A DNA stretch of 57,636 nucleotides. It comes from CAYZXK01 sp964482395. Its GTDB lineage: Bacteria > Planctomycetota > Phycisphaerae > UBA1845 > Fen-1342. This document shows, piece by piece, positions 1-7,846 of the stretch; the first letter of the stretch is position 1, and each line of letters opens with the position of its first letter. The notes below the pieces were generated by a model that was not told the DNA's origin, made no database searches, and worked only from the letters and a program-made list of their open reading frames with translations. The stretch lies in NCBI GenBank assembly GCA_964482395.1, contig CAYZXK010000148.1:1-57636 (forward strand), read 5' to 3'. The translations under genes and the position numbers were made by a program.

Positions 1-39
1 AACTGGCGTCCGCTCCAAATCCGCCGCTACGATCCTCAT
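1..39 (-). CDS. N-terminus of an unidentified protein, cut by the window edge
   Basis: Only the first 13 codons are inside the window; they read MRIVAADLERTPV. The start is supported by an almost perfect Shine-Dalgarno sequence, AAGGAGGA, at 47-54 on the minus strand, seven bases before the ATG at 39. Too little protein is visible to name a function. The gene is transcribed leftwards, divergently from the small protein at 264. The reading frame and ribosome site are seen directly; that it is a full gene is inference. Confidence 0.6.
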   Translation of the reverse strand, partial: MRIVAADLERTPV

Positions 40-46
40 GGGCGTG

Positions 47-54
47 TCCTCCTT
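47..54 (-). promoter_or_regulatory. Strong Shine-Dalgarno site of the left-edge gene
   Basis: AAGGAGGA read on the minus strand, seven bases upstream of ATG 39. This site is what shows that a real gene begins at the left edge. Confidence 0.65.
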
Positions 55-263
55 GTCTGTTAATTCAATATGGGCCAGAGGATACGCCCTTCCTACGCCT
101 CGGCAACGAGATTACACACGAAAGGATACGCCACCCCGGCCCCGACGCGGGCCGCATGGACCAGCCGCGGTCTGCCCGCCGGTCCTTCCCGAATATTTCC
201 CCGGGACTGGTAGAATACCCAGGCGCGGCCCGGCCGCCTTCGATCGGGCAGAGAGGTGCCCAC

Positions 264-827
264 GTGGCGCACTTGTGCATGTTCGCGGGTCACGACGCCG
301 TGCTCAGTGGCGGACGGGATTTCTACGTGACCGTTCTGGGCGGCACCAGCGTCAGGCGGCCACCGACCGCCAGTTTGGTAAGCCAGTTGCTCCGTGGGTC
401 GCCCGGACAACCTGACCACCCGCAGTGCACCTTCGTCACAGTCTTCGGCGGCACCAGCCTGATGTGGCCCACGCTCTCGGAAGAGTATCTGGCGCTGCGC
501 GACGCATTGCAGGCCGGGAGCCTGACGCTGGAGGACTGGGACCGGCTGGCGGTTGTGGCGGGGGGCGGCGGTCCCGTCCGCATTCTCTCGCTGACCCTCT
601 TCGGGAGCTTCGAGGGGGACCAATTGCCGAGGGAGGAAAAGGAGCTGGACGACCTGGCCTTGCAACGCCACCTGGGGGAAATCCCCGAATCGGCAGTCCA
701 GATCCTCACGATGGCCATCGGCCAGCGGGGGCACCAGCGTCTGACGGCGGTACGCCAGGCGATCGTCTCAGGCAGGTCGGCCGGCGGGGGAACCAGGCCC
801 CCGTTGCAGCCTGGAACGCCGTCGTAG
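264..827 (+). CDS. Hypothetical protein with repeated beta-strand motif (LiaF C-terminal-like)
   Basis: About 187 residues from GTG 264. A GAGAGG ribosome site at 251-256 favours this start; ATG 279 is an alternative and an upstream ATG at 156 is less likely. Three similar strands are visible: FYVTVLGGTSVRRP, FVTVFGGTSLMWP and LSLTLFGSFEGDQLP. The pattern of a hydrophobic strand followed by GG-T/S resembles the beta-helical C-terminal domain of LiaF-type cell-wall-stress proteins, but the N-terminal membrane segments of LiaF are missing. The protein is soluble-looking and ends in a Gly/Pro-rich tail. It is followed after 80 bases by a membrane protein gene on the same strand. The family link is an inference from motif shape; the function is unknown. 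Confidence 0.55.
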   Translation: MAHLCMFAGHDAVLSGGRDFYVTVLGGTSVRRPPTASLVSQLLRGSPGQPDHPQCTFVTVFGGTSLMWPTLSEEYLALRDALQAGSLTLEDWDRLAVVAGGGGPVRILSLTLFGSFEGDQLPREEKELDDLALQRHLGEIPESAVQILTMAIGQRGHQRLTAVRQAIVSGRSAGGGTRPPLQPGTPS

Positions 828-907
828 AACATGTTGCAGACCGCCACTGGAGGGGCGGACCGAATCGCGCTGCACGTGGCGGCTGGCGCTGATGGGCGGG
901 TTGGACG

Positions 908-1672
908 ATGGGGCAACCGGCCACAGCCGGGCAATTCGTCGTGTTCGGCCCGTCCCATTGGGGCGTTCTGCTGGGCATATCGACGGCGAGCCTCATTCTG
1001 TGCGGGCTGTTGCGCCGAACTGCTCACCATCCGGCCGGCAGGGCCGTGCGCCGGGGCGTATGCTGGGGGTTGGCCGCGATCCTGCTGGGCGGTGCGATCG
1101 GCGCGGAGGCTTACCGGGCGGTCTGCGGCATTTGGTCGTTGCAGGAGTCGCTGCCGCTGCACCTGTGCGACCTGGCCGTGCTGGTGACGTTCGTCACCCT
1201 GATCGGAGCCGGACTGAGGCTGCCGCTGACCGGAATCTGGCAGCGATTATACGAGCTGGCCTACACCTGGGCGATCGGCGGCACGCTCCAGGCCGTGCTC
1301 ACGCCCGATCTGGCCGAGTCGTTCCCCAACCCGTTCTGGATAAGTTACTTCGTGCTGCACGGGACCATTCTCGTGGCCGTCCTGGTCATGACCCTGGGAC
1401 TGCGGGCTCGTCCGCAACCGGGCACGCCACGCCGGGTCTGGCTGGTCACGTTCTGCCTGGCAGGGCTGGTAATGCTGATCGACTGGGCGATCGGAGCCAA
1501 TTACATGTACCTGATGGGGCCGCCCGCCCATCCGTCTTTGTACGACTATTTCGGCCCGTGGCCCTGGTCGCTCCTGTCACTGGCCGTGGTCGGCACCGGG
1601 CTGATCTGGCTGTGCTACCTCCCCTTCTGGCTGGCCGACCGCTGCCGCCGGCGGCCGAATCGCGGGCCTTGA
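908..1672 (+). CDS. TIGR02206/YwaF-family integral membrane protein
   Basis: 254 residues with about seven hydrophobic segments. Near the N-terminus it has the FxxFGPSHW signature (FVVFGPSHWGVLLG), and in the middle LPLHLCDLAVLV; both are typical of the TIGR02206 (TP0381/YwaF) family of bacterial inner-membrane proteins. Family members are of unknown function and about 230-250 residues long, so the length fits. It ends one base before the stop of the convergent sugar transferase at 1674, so no room is left for a terminator between the two. Confidence 0.75.
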   Translation: MGQPATAGQFVVFGPSHWGVLLGISTASLILCGLLRRTAHHPAGRAVRRGVCWGLAAILLGGAIGAEAYRAVCGIWSLQESLPLHLCDLAVLVTFVTLIGAGLRLPLTGIWQRLYELAYTWAIGGTLQAVLTPDLAESFPNPFWISYFVLHGTILVAVLVMTLGLRARPQPGTPRRVWLVTFCLAGLVMLIDWAIGANYMYLMGPPAHPSLYDYFGPWPWSLLSLAVVGTGLIWLCYLPFWLADRCRRRPNRGP

Positions 1673-1673
1673 T

Positions 1674-3182
1674 TCAGTGCGCCCCCAGCAGAAAGGTCCC
1701 CAGCGTGCGGATCAGGATCACCAAATCCAGCTCGACCGACCGGTGCTTGAGGTAGTACAGGTCGTAGCAGAGCTTACGGTAGGCGTCCGCCACGCTCCCC
1801 CCGTAGCCGTAGTGGATTTGAGCCCAGCCGGTCAGGCCAGGCTTGACCAGGTAGCGCAGGCGATAGTGCGGTACGAGCTGTTCCAGGCGATGAGCGAACT
1901 CCGGCCGCTCGGGCCGCGGCCCCACCAGCGACATGTCGCCGCGCAAAATGTTCAGGAGTTGCGGCAGCTCGTCCAGGCGTGTGCGGCGTAGCCAGCGGCC
2001 GACTCGGGTGACGCGATCGTCATTTTGCTTAGCCCAGCGGGCCCCGTCCTTCTCGGCATCCACCCGCATGGTGCGGAACTTGTACATGGTGAAGCAGCGG
2101 CCGTGTCGACCGAGCCGGACCTGCCGGTATAGCGCCGGGCCGCGACTGTCCAGCTTGATGAGCAACATGATCAGTGGCCAAGCCGGGATGGTCAGCAGGA
2201 GACCGGTGGCGGCGGCGCTGCGGTTCATCAGGGTGCTGACCGCCTCGTAGTTGCCGCGGTTCTGGATGTCGGCTCGGAGCAGCCAGTCGGCCGAGACGCT
2301 CTCCAGCGGCACCTCGCCCAGCAGCTTCTCGACGAAGGTGGCCGGATCGGTGGCACGACAGCGACTTTCCAGGCAGACCGCCACTGCCTGGCCCACCCTG
2401 GGGTTGGAGGCCAGCTCGGACCCCACCACGATTTCGTCGACCCGGTAGGCGTCTACCAGCCCGGCGATCTCCTCGACAGTCCCCAGGCAAGGGCAAACCG
2501 ATTCGAAGTTCGAGTCGGCTTGGGTCCGAAAACGTGGCTCGGGCTGTAGCCGGACTTTTGTGGCCCGCGGCTGGCCGGCGCCGTCGGTCACCCGGACGTG
2601 GCCGACCACTTCATACTGCTGTCGACGGGCATGTCCCAGGGTCTCGACCAGTTTGCGGATCGACTCACCCGCGCCCACGCACAGCAGTCGCATCCGGCTG
2701 GTGGTGATCACCTGATGGGCCAGCAGTCGAACCGGGACGGCCAGCAGCAGGTAAGCCACGGCCGCCCCCAATGTTACCCACCGGCTGGCCGGGGAGCGGA
2801 AAAACAGTGACAGACAAGCGAACCCCATCACCAGGCCGACCGAGAGGGCCAGGACGGACCGAAGCAGGATCCGGCTGCGTGCCAGGAGGGTGCGGGGCTC
2901 ATAGAGTCCGAAAATCAGTCCCGCGAAGTTGACGTCGGCGCAGAAGGTCGCCGCCATCAGCCAGCGATTGGCAACCCACGCGTAGCTGCTGCGGTCAAGG
3001 TACAGGACGGTAGTGACCGCCAGGGCGGCCGGCCCGATAATCAGCCAGTCGACGGCCATCCAGGCGCTGGGGGACATGCCAGTCAAGAAGCGATGCAGCC
3101 AAGGTCGGGGCCGGGCTTCGGGCGGGCGCCAGACTACCCGGGGTCGGATGGCCTTCCTGGGTACTGACAGGGCCGTTTTCAT
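1674..3182 (-). CDS. Exopolysaccharide polyprenyl-phosphate sugar-1-phosphate transferase
   Basis: An initiating glycosyltransferase of the WcaJ/WbaP/PssY type. It transfers a sugar-1-phosphate from a nucleotide sugar to undecaprenyl phosphate on the cytoplasmic face of the inner membrane, the first step of repeat-unit assembly. About 502 residues: four hydrophobic segments near the N-terminus, a central CoA-binding-like region, another membrane hairpin, and a C-terminal bacterial sugar transferase domain. That domain shows YKFRTM, RLDELPQLLNILRGDMSLVG, GPRPERPEF and KPGLTGWAQI. The start used is ATG 3182, with GGAG close upstream; an in-frame start at 3290 would add 36 Arg/Pro-rich residues and cannot be excluded. 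It faces away from the rest of the polysaccharide locus and is divergent from the lipoprotein at 3361. Confidence 0.9.
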   Translation of the reverse strand: MKTALSVPRKAIRPRVVWRPPEARPRPWLHRFLTGMSPSAWMAVDWLIIGPAALAVTTVLYLDRSSYAWVANRWLMAATFCADVNFAGLIFGLYEPRTLLARSRILLRSVLALSVGLVMGFACLSLFFRSPASRWVTLGAAVAYLLLAVPVRLLAHQVITTSRMRLLCVGAGESIRKLVETLGHARRQQYEVVGHVRVTDGAGQPRATKVRLQPEPRFRTQADSNFESVCPCLGTVEEIAGLVDAYRVDEIVVGSELASNPRVGQAVAVCLESRCRATDPATFVEKLLGEVPLESVSADWLLRADIQNRGNYEAVSTLMNRSAAATGLLLTIPAWPLIMLLIKLDSRGPALYRQVRLGRHGRCFTMYKFRTMRVDAEKDGARWAKQNDDRVTRVGRWLRRTRLDELPQLLNILRGDMSLVGPRPERPEFAHRLEQLVPHYRLRYLVKPGLTGWAQIHYGYGGSVADAYRKLCYDLYYLKHRSVELDLVILIRTLGTFLLGAH

Positions 3183-3360
3183 GGCTCCACTTTGCCGTGC
3201 CGGGCACGCCGGCCGGTGGTTCACGCCGAACATCGGCCGAGTGAAGGCGGCCCATAAGGCGCCGGCCGGCACGCCCGCCGAACCGGTCAAAACTCACGCA
3301 TGCCGCCGGCTCATTGACCCGATAATGGAAACAGGACGCGCTTGAGCCCGGGAGATGCGA

Positions 3361-4116
3361 ATGCGATCGTTGTGCTGGGCACTGATGGTGACCGTGACGG
3401 TCGGGCCGGGCCTGGGCGGTTGTCACGGAGCCAAGCCGCCGGTAGTCCCGCTGGAGCCTCGGCTCAGCTTCGACGAGCTGGCGCCCGGCTTGCCCGCCGC
3501 CGACAATGGCTACCGGCTGCTAGCCGACCAGCCCACGGTGGGCCGCTTCGCCTGCTCGCTGGCGGTCGCTAAGCTGAGCTATCGTACGGACTTTGCCGGC
3601 GACCGCCTGTCGCTGGACGACCCGTTTCCCACCGAGCAGGTTTATTGGGCTGAGCAGATGCGCGGGGTGGAAGCGGTTCGCGAGCTGGTCTTCCTGACCA
3701 CTCGCACTCTCAAACCCGAGGGGGCGGATCTGACCAGCCTGTGCGACCGGGCCCGGCGGCTGGGGGCCCCGCTACTGCTGGTTTATCTACCCAACCGCTG
3801 GGGGCCGAACTCCGGCCAGGTTCTGGGCGTGCTGTACGAATCATCCAGCCAACAGGCCCTGGCGACCCTGCATGCCTCCGCGACCATCCTGGACGAGGAA
3901 GGGCAGGAAGCATCCCCAGACCGCAAACGCGGCGAACACCGTCAGCAGGATGCCTGTTACCAGGCCGCTCGGGCCTTCGAGGCGAACACGCTGGCCTGCT
4001 TACGCGAGCTGATGCATCGGGACTCCGCCCCGCTCTTCACCCAGCCCCACCGGTGGGAGCAACCCTTCATCGAACGCTGGTGGATTCGCGGGTGGGGCGG
4101 GCGTCCTGCCCGCTGA
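3361..4116 (+). CDS. Hypothetical lipoprotein
   Basis: About 251 residues. ATG 3361 is chosen because GGGAG lies six bases upstream; ATG 3355 sits directly against that site. The N-terminus is a lipoprotein signal: MRSLCW, then a hydrophobic stretch, then the lipobox LGGC with Cys 21. The mature part is mixed alpha/beta with no motif I recognise; a strand-like segment (APLLLVYLPNRWG) lies mid-protein. It is the first plus-strand gene of the polysaccharide locus, 78 bases ahead of a GT4 gene. The position suggests an envelope role linked to polysaccharide assembly, but that is only context. I see no homologous family. Confidence 0.65.
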   Translation: MRSLCWALMVTVTVGPGLGGCHGAKPPVVPLEPRLSFDELAPGLPAADNGYRLLADQPTVGRFACSLAVAKLSYRTDFAGDRLSLDDPFPTEQVYWAEQMRGVEAVRELVFLTTRTLKPEGADLTSLCDRARRLGAPLLLVYLPNRWGPNSGQVLGVLYESSSQQALATLHASATILDEEGQEASPDRKRGEHRQQDACYQAARAFEANTLACLRELMHRDSAPLFTQPHRWEQPFIERWWIRGWGGRPAR

Positions 4117-4194
4117 CCTTGCAAGCTTCAGGTCCGGACGGTGCCAACCCCGGCCGCGGCCGGGGCCCCACAGCCCAGGAGACTGGCAACCGGT

Positions 4195-5433
4195 ATGAGA
4201 GTCGGGCTTGATGCACGATATCTGCTGACCCCGCGGCGGCGCGGGACCGGGCGCAACCTCTGGGATGCGTACCGGCTGATCCCATCCCTCCGCCCCGACT
4301 GGCAATTCGTGTTCTTCCACCAGCGGCCGCTGACCGCGGAGCTGACCGAGGCACCGGACGCCCCCTGGCGTCATCCCAACGTGGAGCTGCGGCGGGTCGA
4401 TCTGCCAGGCGATCGGGTGGGAGCGTGGCTGAATCTCTGGCTTCCGCTGGCGGCCCGCCGGGCCGGGGTCGACCTGTTGCACTTCCCGGCCAATGTCGGA
4501 CCGGCCTGGTGTCCGGTGCCTTTGGTGCTTACGGTCCACGACCTCATCCCCCTACGCCTGCCGGGCGAGGTGTCGGCTCGACAGGCCCGGGCCTTCCGGC
4601 GCGGGCTGCTGCGCGGCCTCCGCCGGGCGGCCCATATCATCACAGTCTCCGACTTTACCCGGGCCGAACTGCACCACCATTTCGGAGTGCCGCTCCAGCG
4701 GATGACCACCATTCCCTGGGCGCCGGATGGCGCCCTGAATGCCGGTCGGCGGTCGGTCGATGACCGTGACCGCATCCGGCGGAAGTTCCATCTGTCGTGC
4801 CGATGGCTCCTGAACATCTCCGGCCGGACGGCCCGGAAAAACCCATTGGGGGTACTGAGAGGCTTCGCGCGGGTCCCTGAGAATCTTCGGCGGGAGCTGG
4901 ACCTAGTTCTGATCGGCTGCGAGCCGGCCGAGTATCGGCGGCTGCTGTTGGCTGAGGCCCAGCGGCTGGGGCTGACGGGGCATTGCCGGATACTGGGATT
5001 CCTGCCACACGAGGACTTGGCCGCGTTGCTGCGAAATGCCGATGGACTGCTCTTGCCGAGCCGATACGAGGGGTTCGGGCTTTCGATTCTGGACGCTTTC
5101 GCCTGCGGGGTGCCGGTGCTGACTTCCCTGGTAAGCAGTCTGCCGGAGGTAGCCGGGCAGGCGGCAATGTATTGCGATCCGGAGGATATCGACAGCATCA
5201 GTCGGGGGATTGTGGAGCTGCTTGATCCGGCCGTCGCGGCCGAGCTGGTGGAACGGGGCCGGGCCCGGCTGACACATTTCAGTTGGCAGCGCACGGCCGA
5301 GGCCATGTGCCAGGTGTACCAGGCCGCCCTGGGCCAGGTGGATTCAAGGCCGGTCCATGATGGACCGGTCCAGTGCCTGGCGTCCGGGCCGGGGCGTTGC
5401 CGACTCGTGTCGGAGGAGGTGGCGGGGCTATGA
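4195..5433 (+). CDS. GT4-family glycosyltransferase
   Basis: 412 residues with a GT-B fold layout. The N-terminal domain starts MRVGLDARYLLTPRRRGTGR, with LTVHDLIPL and ITVSDFTRAEL typical of GT4 enzymes. The C-terminal donor-binding domain has LLPSRYEGFGLSILD and AFACGVPVL, where the usual E-x7-E motif is E-x7-D. It should move an activated sugar onto a lipid-linked acceptor in the cytoplasm; donor and acceptor cannot be read from sequence. ATG 4195 is preceded by AGGAGA at 4177-4182, and upstream codons in frame look non-coding. Its TGA overlaps the ATG of the next gene as ATGA, so the two are probably translationally coupled. Confidence 0.88.
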   Translation: MRVGLDARYLLTPRRRGTGRNLWDAYRLIPSLRPDWQFVFFHQRPLTAELTEAPDAPWRHPNVELRRVDLPGDRVGAWLNLWLPLAARRAGVDLLHFPANVGPAWCPVPLVLTVHDLIPLRLPGEVSARQARAFRRGLLRGLRRAAHIITVSDFTRAELHHHFGVPLQRMTTIPWAPDGALNAGRRSVDDRDRIRRKFHLSCRWLLNISGRTARKNPLGVLRGFARVPENLRRELDLVLIGCEPAEYRRLLLAEAQRLGLTGHCRILGFLPHEDLAALLRNADGLLLPSRYEGFGLSILDAFACGVPVLTSLVSSLPEVAGQAAMYCDPEDIDSISRGIVELLDPAVAAELVERGRARLTHFSWQRTAEAMCQVYQAALGQVDSRPVHDGPVQCLASGPGRCRLVSEEVAGL

Positions 5434-6623
5434 ATCCGCCCATATGGGGCGAGCAAGCCGGGCAGTGGTTGAAGCTGGATTGCCGACATTACCGCGGCGA
5501 CCGGCCATGCGCCGCCGGCGTGCAGGGTCCATGCCCCAGCCAGTGCTTCGGGTATCAGGCGATGGGCCATCGCGTTCTGATCATCAAGTTGGGAGCGCTG
5601 GGCGACGTGATCCGCACGGCCGCGTTGCTGCCCGGGTTGAAGGAAGCCTGGCCGGAAAGTCACCTCACCTGGGTCACCCGTCCGGACGGCCTGCGCATGC
5701 TGGCCAACCACCCCCTGATCGACCGGCTGCTGCCCCTGGATGCGGAGACCGTCTGTCAGCTCGACCAGCAACAGTTCGACCTGTGTTTGAGTCTGGACAA
5801 GGAGCCGGCGGCGGCCGGGCTGGCCATGCGGGTGGACGCCCGGGACAAGCGGGGGTTCGGTCTGAGTCGGCACGGGACCGTCTATCCGCTGAATCCCGAG
5901 TGCGTGGAGTACTTTCTGCTCGGACTGGACGACGAGTTCAAGTTCCATCGGAACCGCAAGACCTATCAGCAGTCCATCTATGAGGTCGCCGGCCTGGCGT
6001 ATCGCGGGCAGCGATATCGACTCTTCCCTGACGCGGGCCGGCGGCAGTGGGCGGCCGAGTACTGGCGGCGACTGAATGTCGACGACCGGGAGGTGGTGAT
6101 CGGGCTGAACACGGGAGCCGGTCGCGCGTTTGCCAACAAGAACTGGCCGGCGGAGAAATTCATCGCCCTGGCCCAACGCCTGATCGGCCGGCATGGGTGG
6201 AAGGTGGCCCTGCTCGGCGGGCCGCAGGAGCGTGCCAAAAACACGCGGATCGCCCAGTCCTGTCCGGGCGTGATCGACCTGGGTTGCGACCACAACGAGC
6301 TGGATTTCGCCGCCCTGGTGGAGCGCTGCGACGTGGTGGTCACCGGCGACACGATGGCCATGCACGTGGCCATCGCCGCCGACATCCCCTGCGTGGTGCT
6401 TTTCGGTCCGACCTGCGCCGCGGAGATCGACCTGTACGGCCGAGGCGAGAAGGTCTTGTCGGACCTGGAATGCTCACCTTGCTACCGACGGCGGTGCGAC
6501 CTTCGGCCCAATTGCATGGATGCGATCAAGGTCGACCAGGTGCTGGCGGCAGTGCAACGATGGGTGGCAGTCGGCAAAAGCGCGGGGTCGAAGCAGCCTT
6601 TGCCGACGGAGGCGCTGGCGTGA
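5430..6623 (+). CDS. GT9-family (heptosyltransferase-like) glycosyltransferase with Cys-rich N-terminus
   Basis: 397 residues starting at ATG 5430 inside the previous stop (ATGA), with GGAGGAGG upstream. The core from about residue 48 reads LIIKLGALGDVIRTAALLPG, the ADP-heptose:LPS heptosyltransferase signature. Downstream are NKNWPAEKFIALA and GDTMAMHVAIAADIPCVVLF, the nucleotide-sugar binding region. Ahead of the core is an unusual Cys cluster (C18, H20, C27, C35, C39) that could hold a metal, and a second cluster (LECSPCYRRRC) lies near the C-terminus. The family adds heptose or related sugars to core oligosaccharide at the cytoplasmic membrane. Its TGA overlaps the GTG of the next GT4 (GTGA). 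Confidence 0.88.
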   Translation: MNPPIWGEQAGQWLKLDCRHYRGDRPCAAGVQGPCPSQCFGYQAMGHRVLIIKLGALGDVIRTAALLPGLKEAWPESHLTWVTRPDGLRMLANHPLIDRLLPLDAETVCQLDQQQFDLCLSLDKEPAAAGLAMRVDARDKRGFGLSRHGTVYPLNPECVEYFLLGLDDEFKFHRNRKTYQQSIYEVAGLAYRGQRYRLFPDAGRRQWAAEYWRRLNVDDREVVIGLNTGAGRAFANKNWPAEKFIALAQRLIGRHGWKVALLGGPQERAKNTRIAQSCPGVIDLGCDHNELDFAALVERCDVVVTGDTMAMHVAIAADIPCVVLFGPTCAAEIDLYGRGEKVLSDLECSPCYRRRCDLRPNCMDAIKVDQVLAAVQRWVAVGKSAGSKQPLPTEALA

Positions 6624-7846
6624 CCGCAGCCGACCGGCATCCGTTCCGGCTGCTGGTGGTGGCCGGTCGGGAGCCCTGGCCGCTCAACAGCGGAGGACGT
6701 CTCCGGCTGTACCACTTCCTTCGCGGCCTGACCGGACAGTTTGAACTTACTCTGCTCTTGCCGCGTCGCCCAGAGTACACCCAGCAGCTTCCGGCCGGGC
6801 TGCGGATCATCGACGCGTCCGCGAGAACCGCCGCGGGCTGCCATCCACCGCCCGCACGCAGACCGTCAGCCGCGGCCGGCGATGGGCTTACCTGGCCCGC
6901 GCGACTGGCCCGACGGCACTTCGGCTACAGCCCGGCGATGTTCGACTGGCTGCGGCGGCATGCCCGGCCGGCCTGGTTCGACGCGGCCCTGATTTATGGG
7001 GCGGTAGCCGGGCAGTATGTGGATGCCCTGCGGGTGCCGGCGGTATGGGACGCGGTAGATGAGCTGGTTCTGTACACGATGCGTGACGTGGGTCGGCGGG
7101 GCTGGCCGGCCCGGGCCCGGGCCGCGGCTCTGTACGCGCTTTTTGAACGGCACGTCGCACGTCGAGCAGCCGCGACGGTCTTCACTTCCCCCGTGGACGC
7201 CTCCTATGCCCGTCGCTGGGTCGGACCGGCACGGGTGGAGACCATCAGCAACGGCGTGGACTTCGAGTACTTCCGCCCGTCCGACCAGCCGCCGGAAGCC
7301 GGAACGGTCGCCTTCGTGGGCTCGTTGAGTTTCCCGCCGAATGTTCATGGGATCCGGTGGTTTGCTCGATGGGTTTGGCCGCTGCTCCAGGCCGGCGGCT
7401 GCGGGCGCCGGCTGGTGATCGCCGGTCGGGATCCGGCACCCGCGGTCCGCGATCTGACCGCCCTGCCCGGGGTCGAGTTGCATGCGGATGTCTCCGACGT
7501 ACGCCAATATCTGGCCCGGGCCGCGGTGGTCATTGCCCCGATCTGGCTGGGGGGTGGGGTGAAGAACAAGGTTCTGGAAGCCTGCGCAATGCGACGGCCG
7601 GTGGTGGCCACTCCCCGGGCCCTGGCCGGCCTCAGCGCCCGGCGTGGGATTGATGTGCTGTGTGCCGGGCAGCCGGAAAGCTGGCAGCGGCAAGTGGCAA
7701 TGCTGCTGAACAGCCCCAGCCGCTCCGCAGCCCTGGCAGCCAACGGCTACCAATGGGTTCGCAACAACCACGATTGGGCCCGCATCACGCGGCGGCTGGC
7801 TGATCTTCTAAGGGACAAGGAATCATGGCCAGGGCAGTACCGATAA
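6620..7846 (+). CDS. GT4-family glycosyltransferase (TIGR03087-like)
   Basis: 408 residues from GTG 6620, which overlaps the preceding stop by four bases. The N-terminus (FRLLVVAGREPWPLNSGG, then RLYHFLRGL) and the C-terminal AFVGSLSFPPNVHGIRWF and IAPIWLGGGVKNKVLEACAM are typical of the sugar transferases that accompany exosortase/PEP-CTERM polysaccharide loci. It should act in the cytoplasm on a lipid-linked intermediate. The stop lies 22 bases inside the following membrane protein gene if that begins at 7825, or forms TAATG with an alternative start at 7846. Donor specificity cannot be inferred. Confidence 0.85.
   Translation: MTAADRHPFRLLVVAGREPWPLNSGGRLRLYHFLRGLTGQFELTLLLPRRPEYTQQLPAGLRIIDASARTAAGCHPPPARRPSAAAGDGLTWPARLARRHFGYSPAMFDWLRRHARPAWFDAALIYGAVAGQYVDALRVPAVWDAVDELVLYTMRDVGRRGWPARARAAALYALFERHVARRAAATVFTSPVDASYARRWVGPARVETISNGVDFEYFRPSDQPPEAGTVAFVGSLSFPPNVHGIRWFARWVWPLLQAGGCGRRLVIAGRDPAPAVRDLTALPGVELHADVSDVRQYLARAAVVIAPIWLGGGVKNKVLEACAMRRPVVATPRALAGLSARRGIDVLCAGQPESWQRQVAMLLNSPSRSAALAANGYQWVRNNHDWARITRRLADLLRDKESWPGQYR

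Noticed and set aside
4371..6365. Minus-strand open frame of 664 codons opposite the GT4 and GT9 genes
   Set aside because: High GC makes antisense frames long; it has no ribosome site or domain motif and is opposite two genes with clear family signatures.
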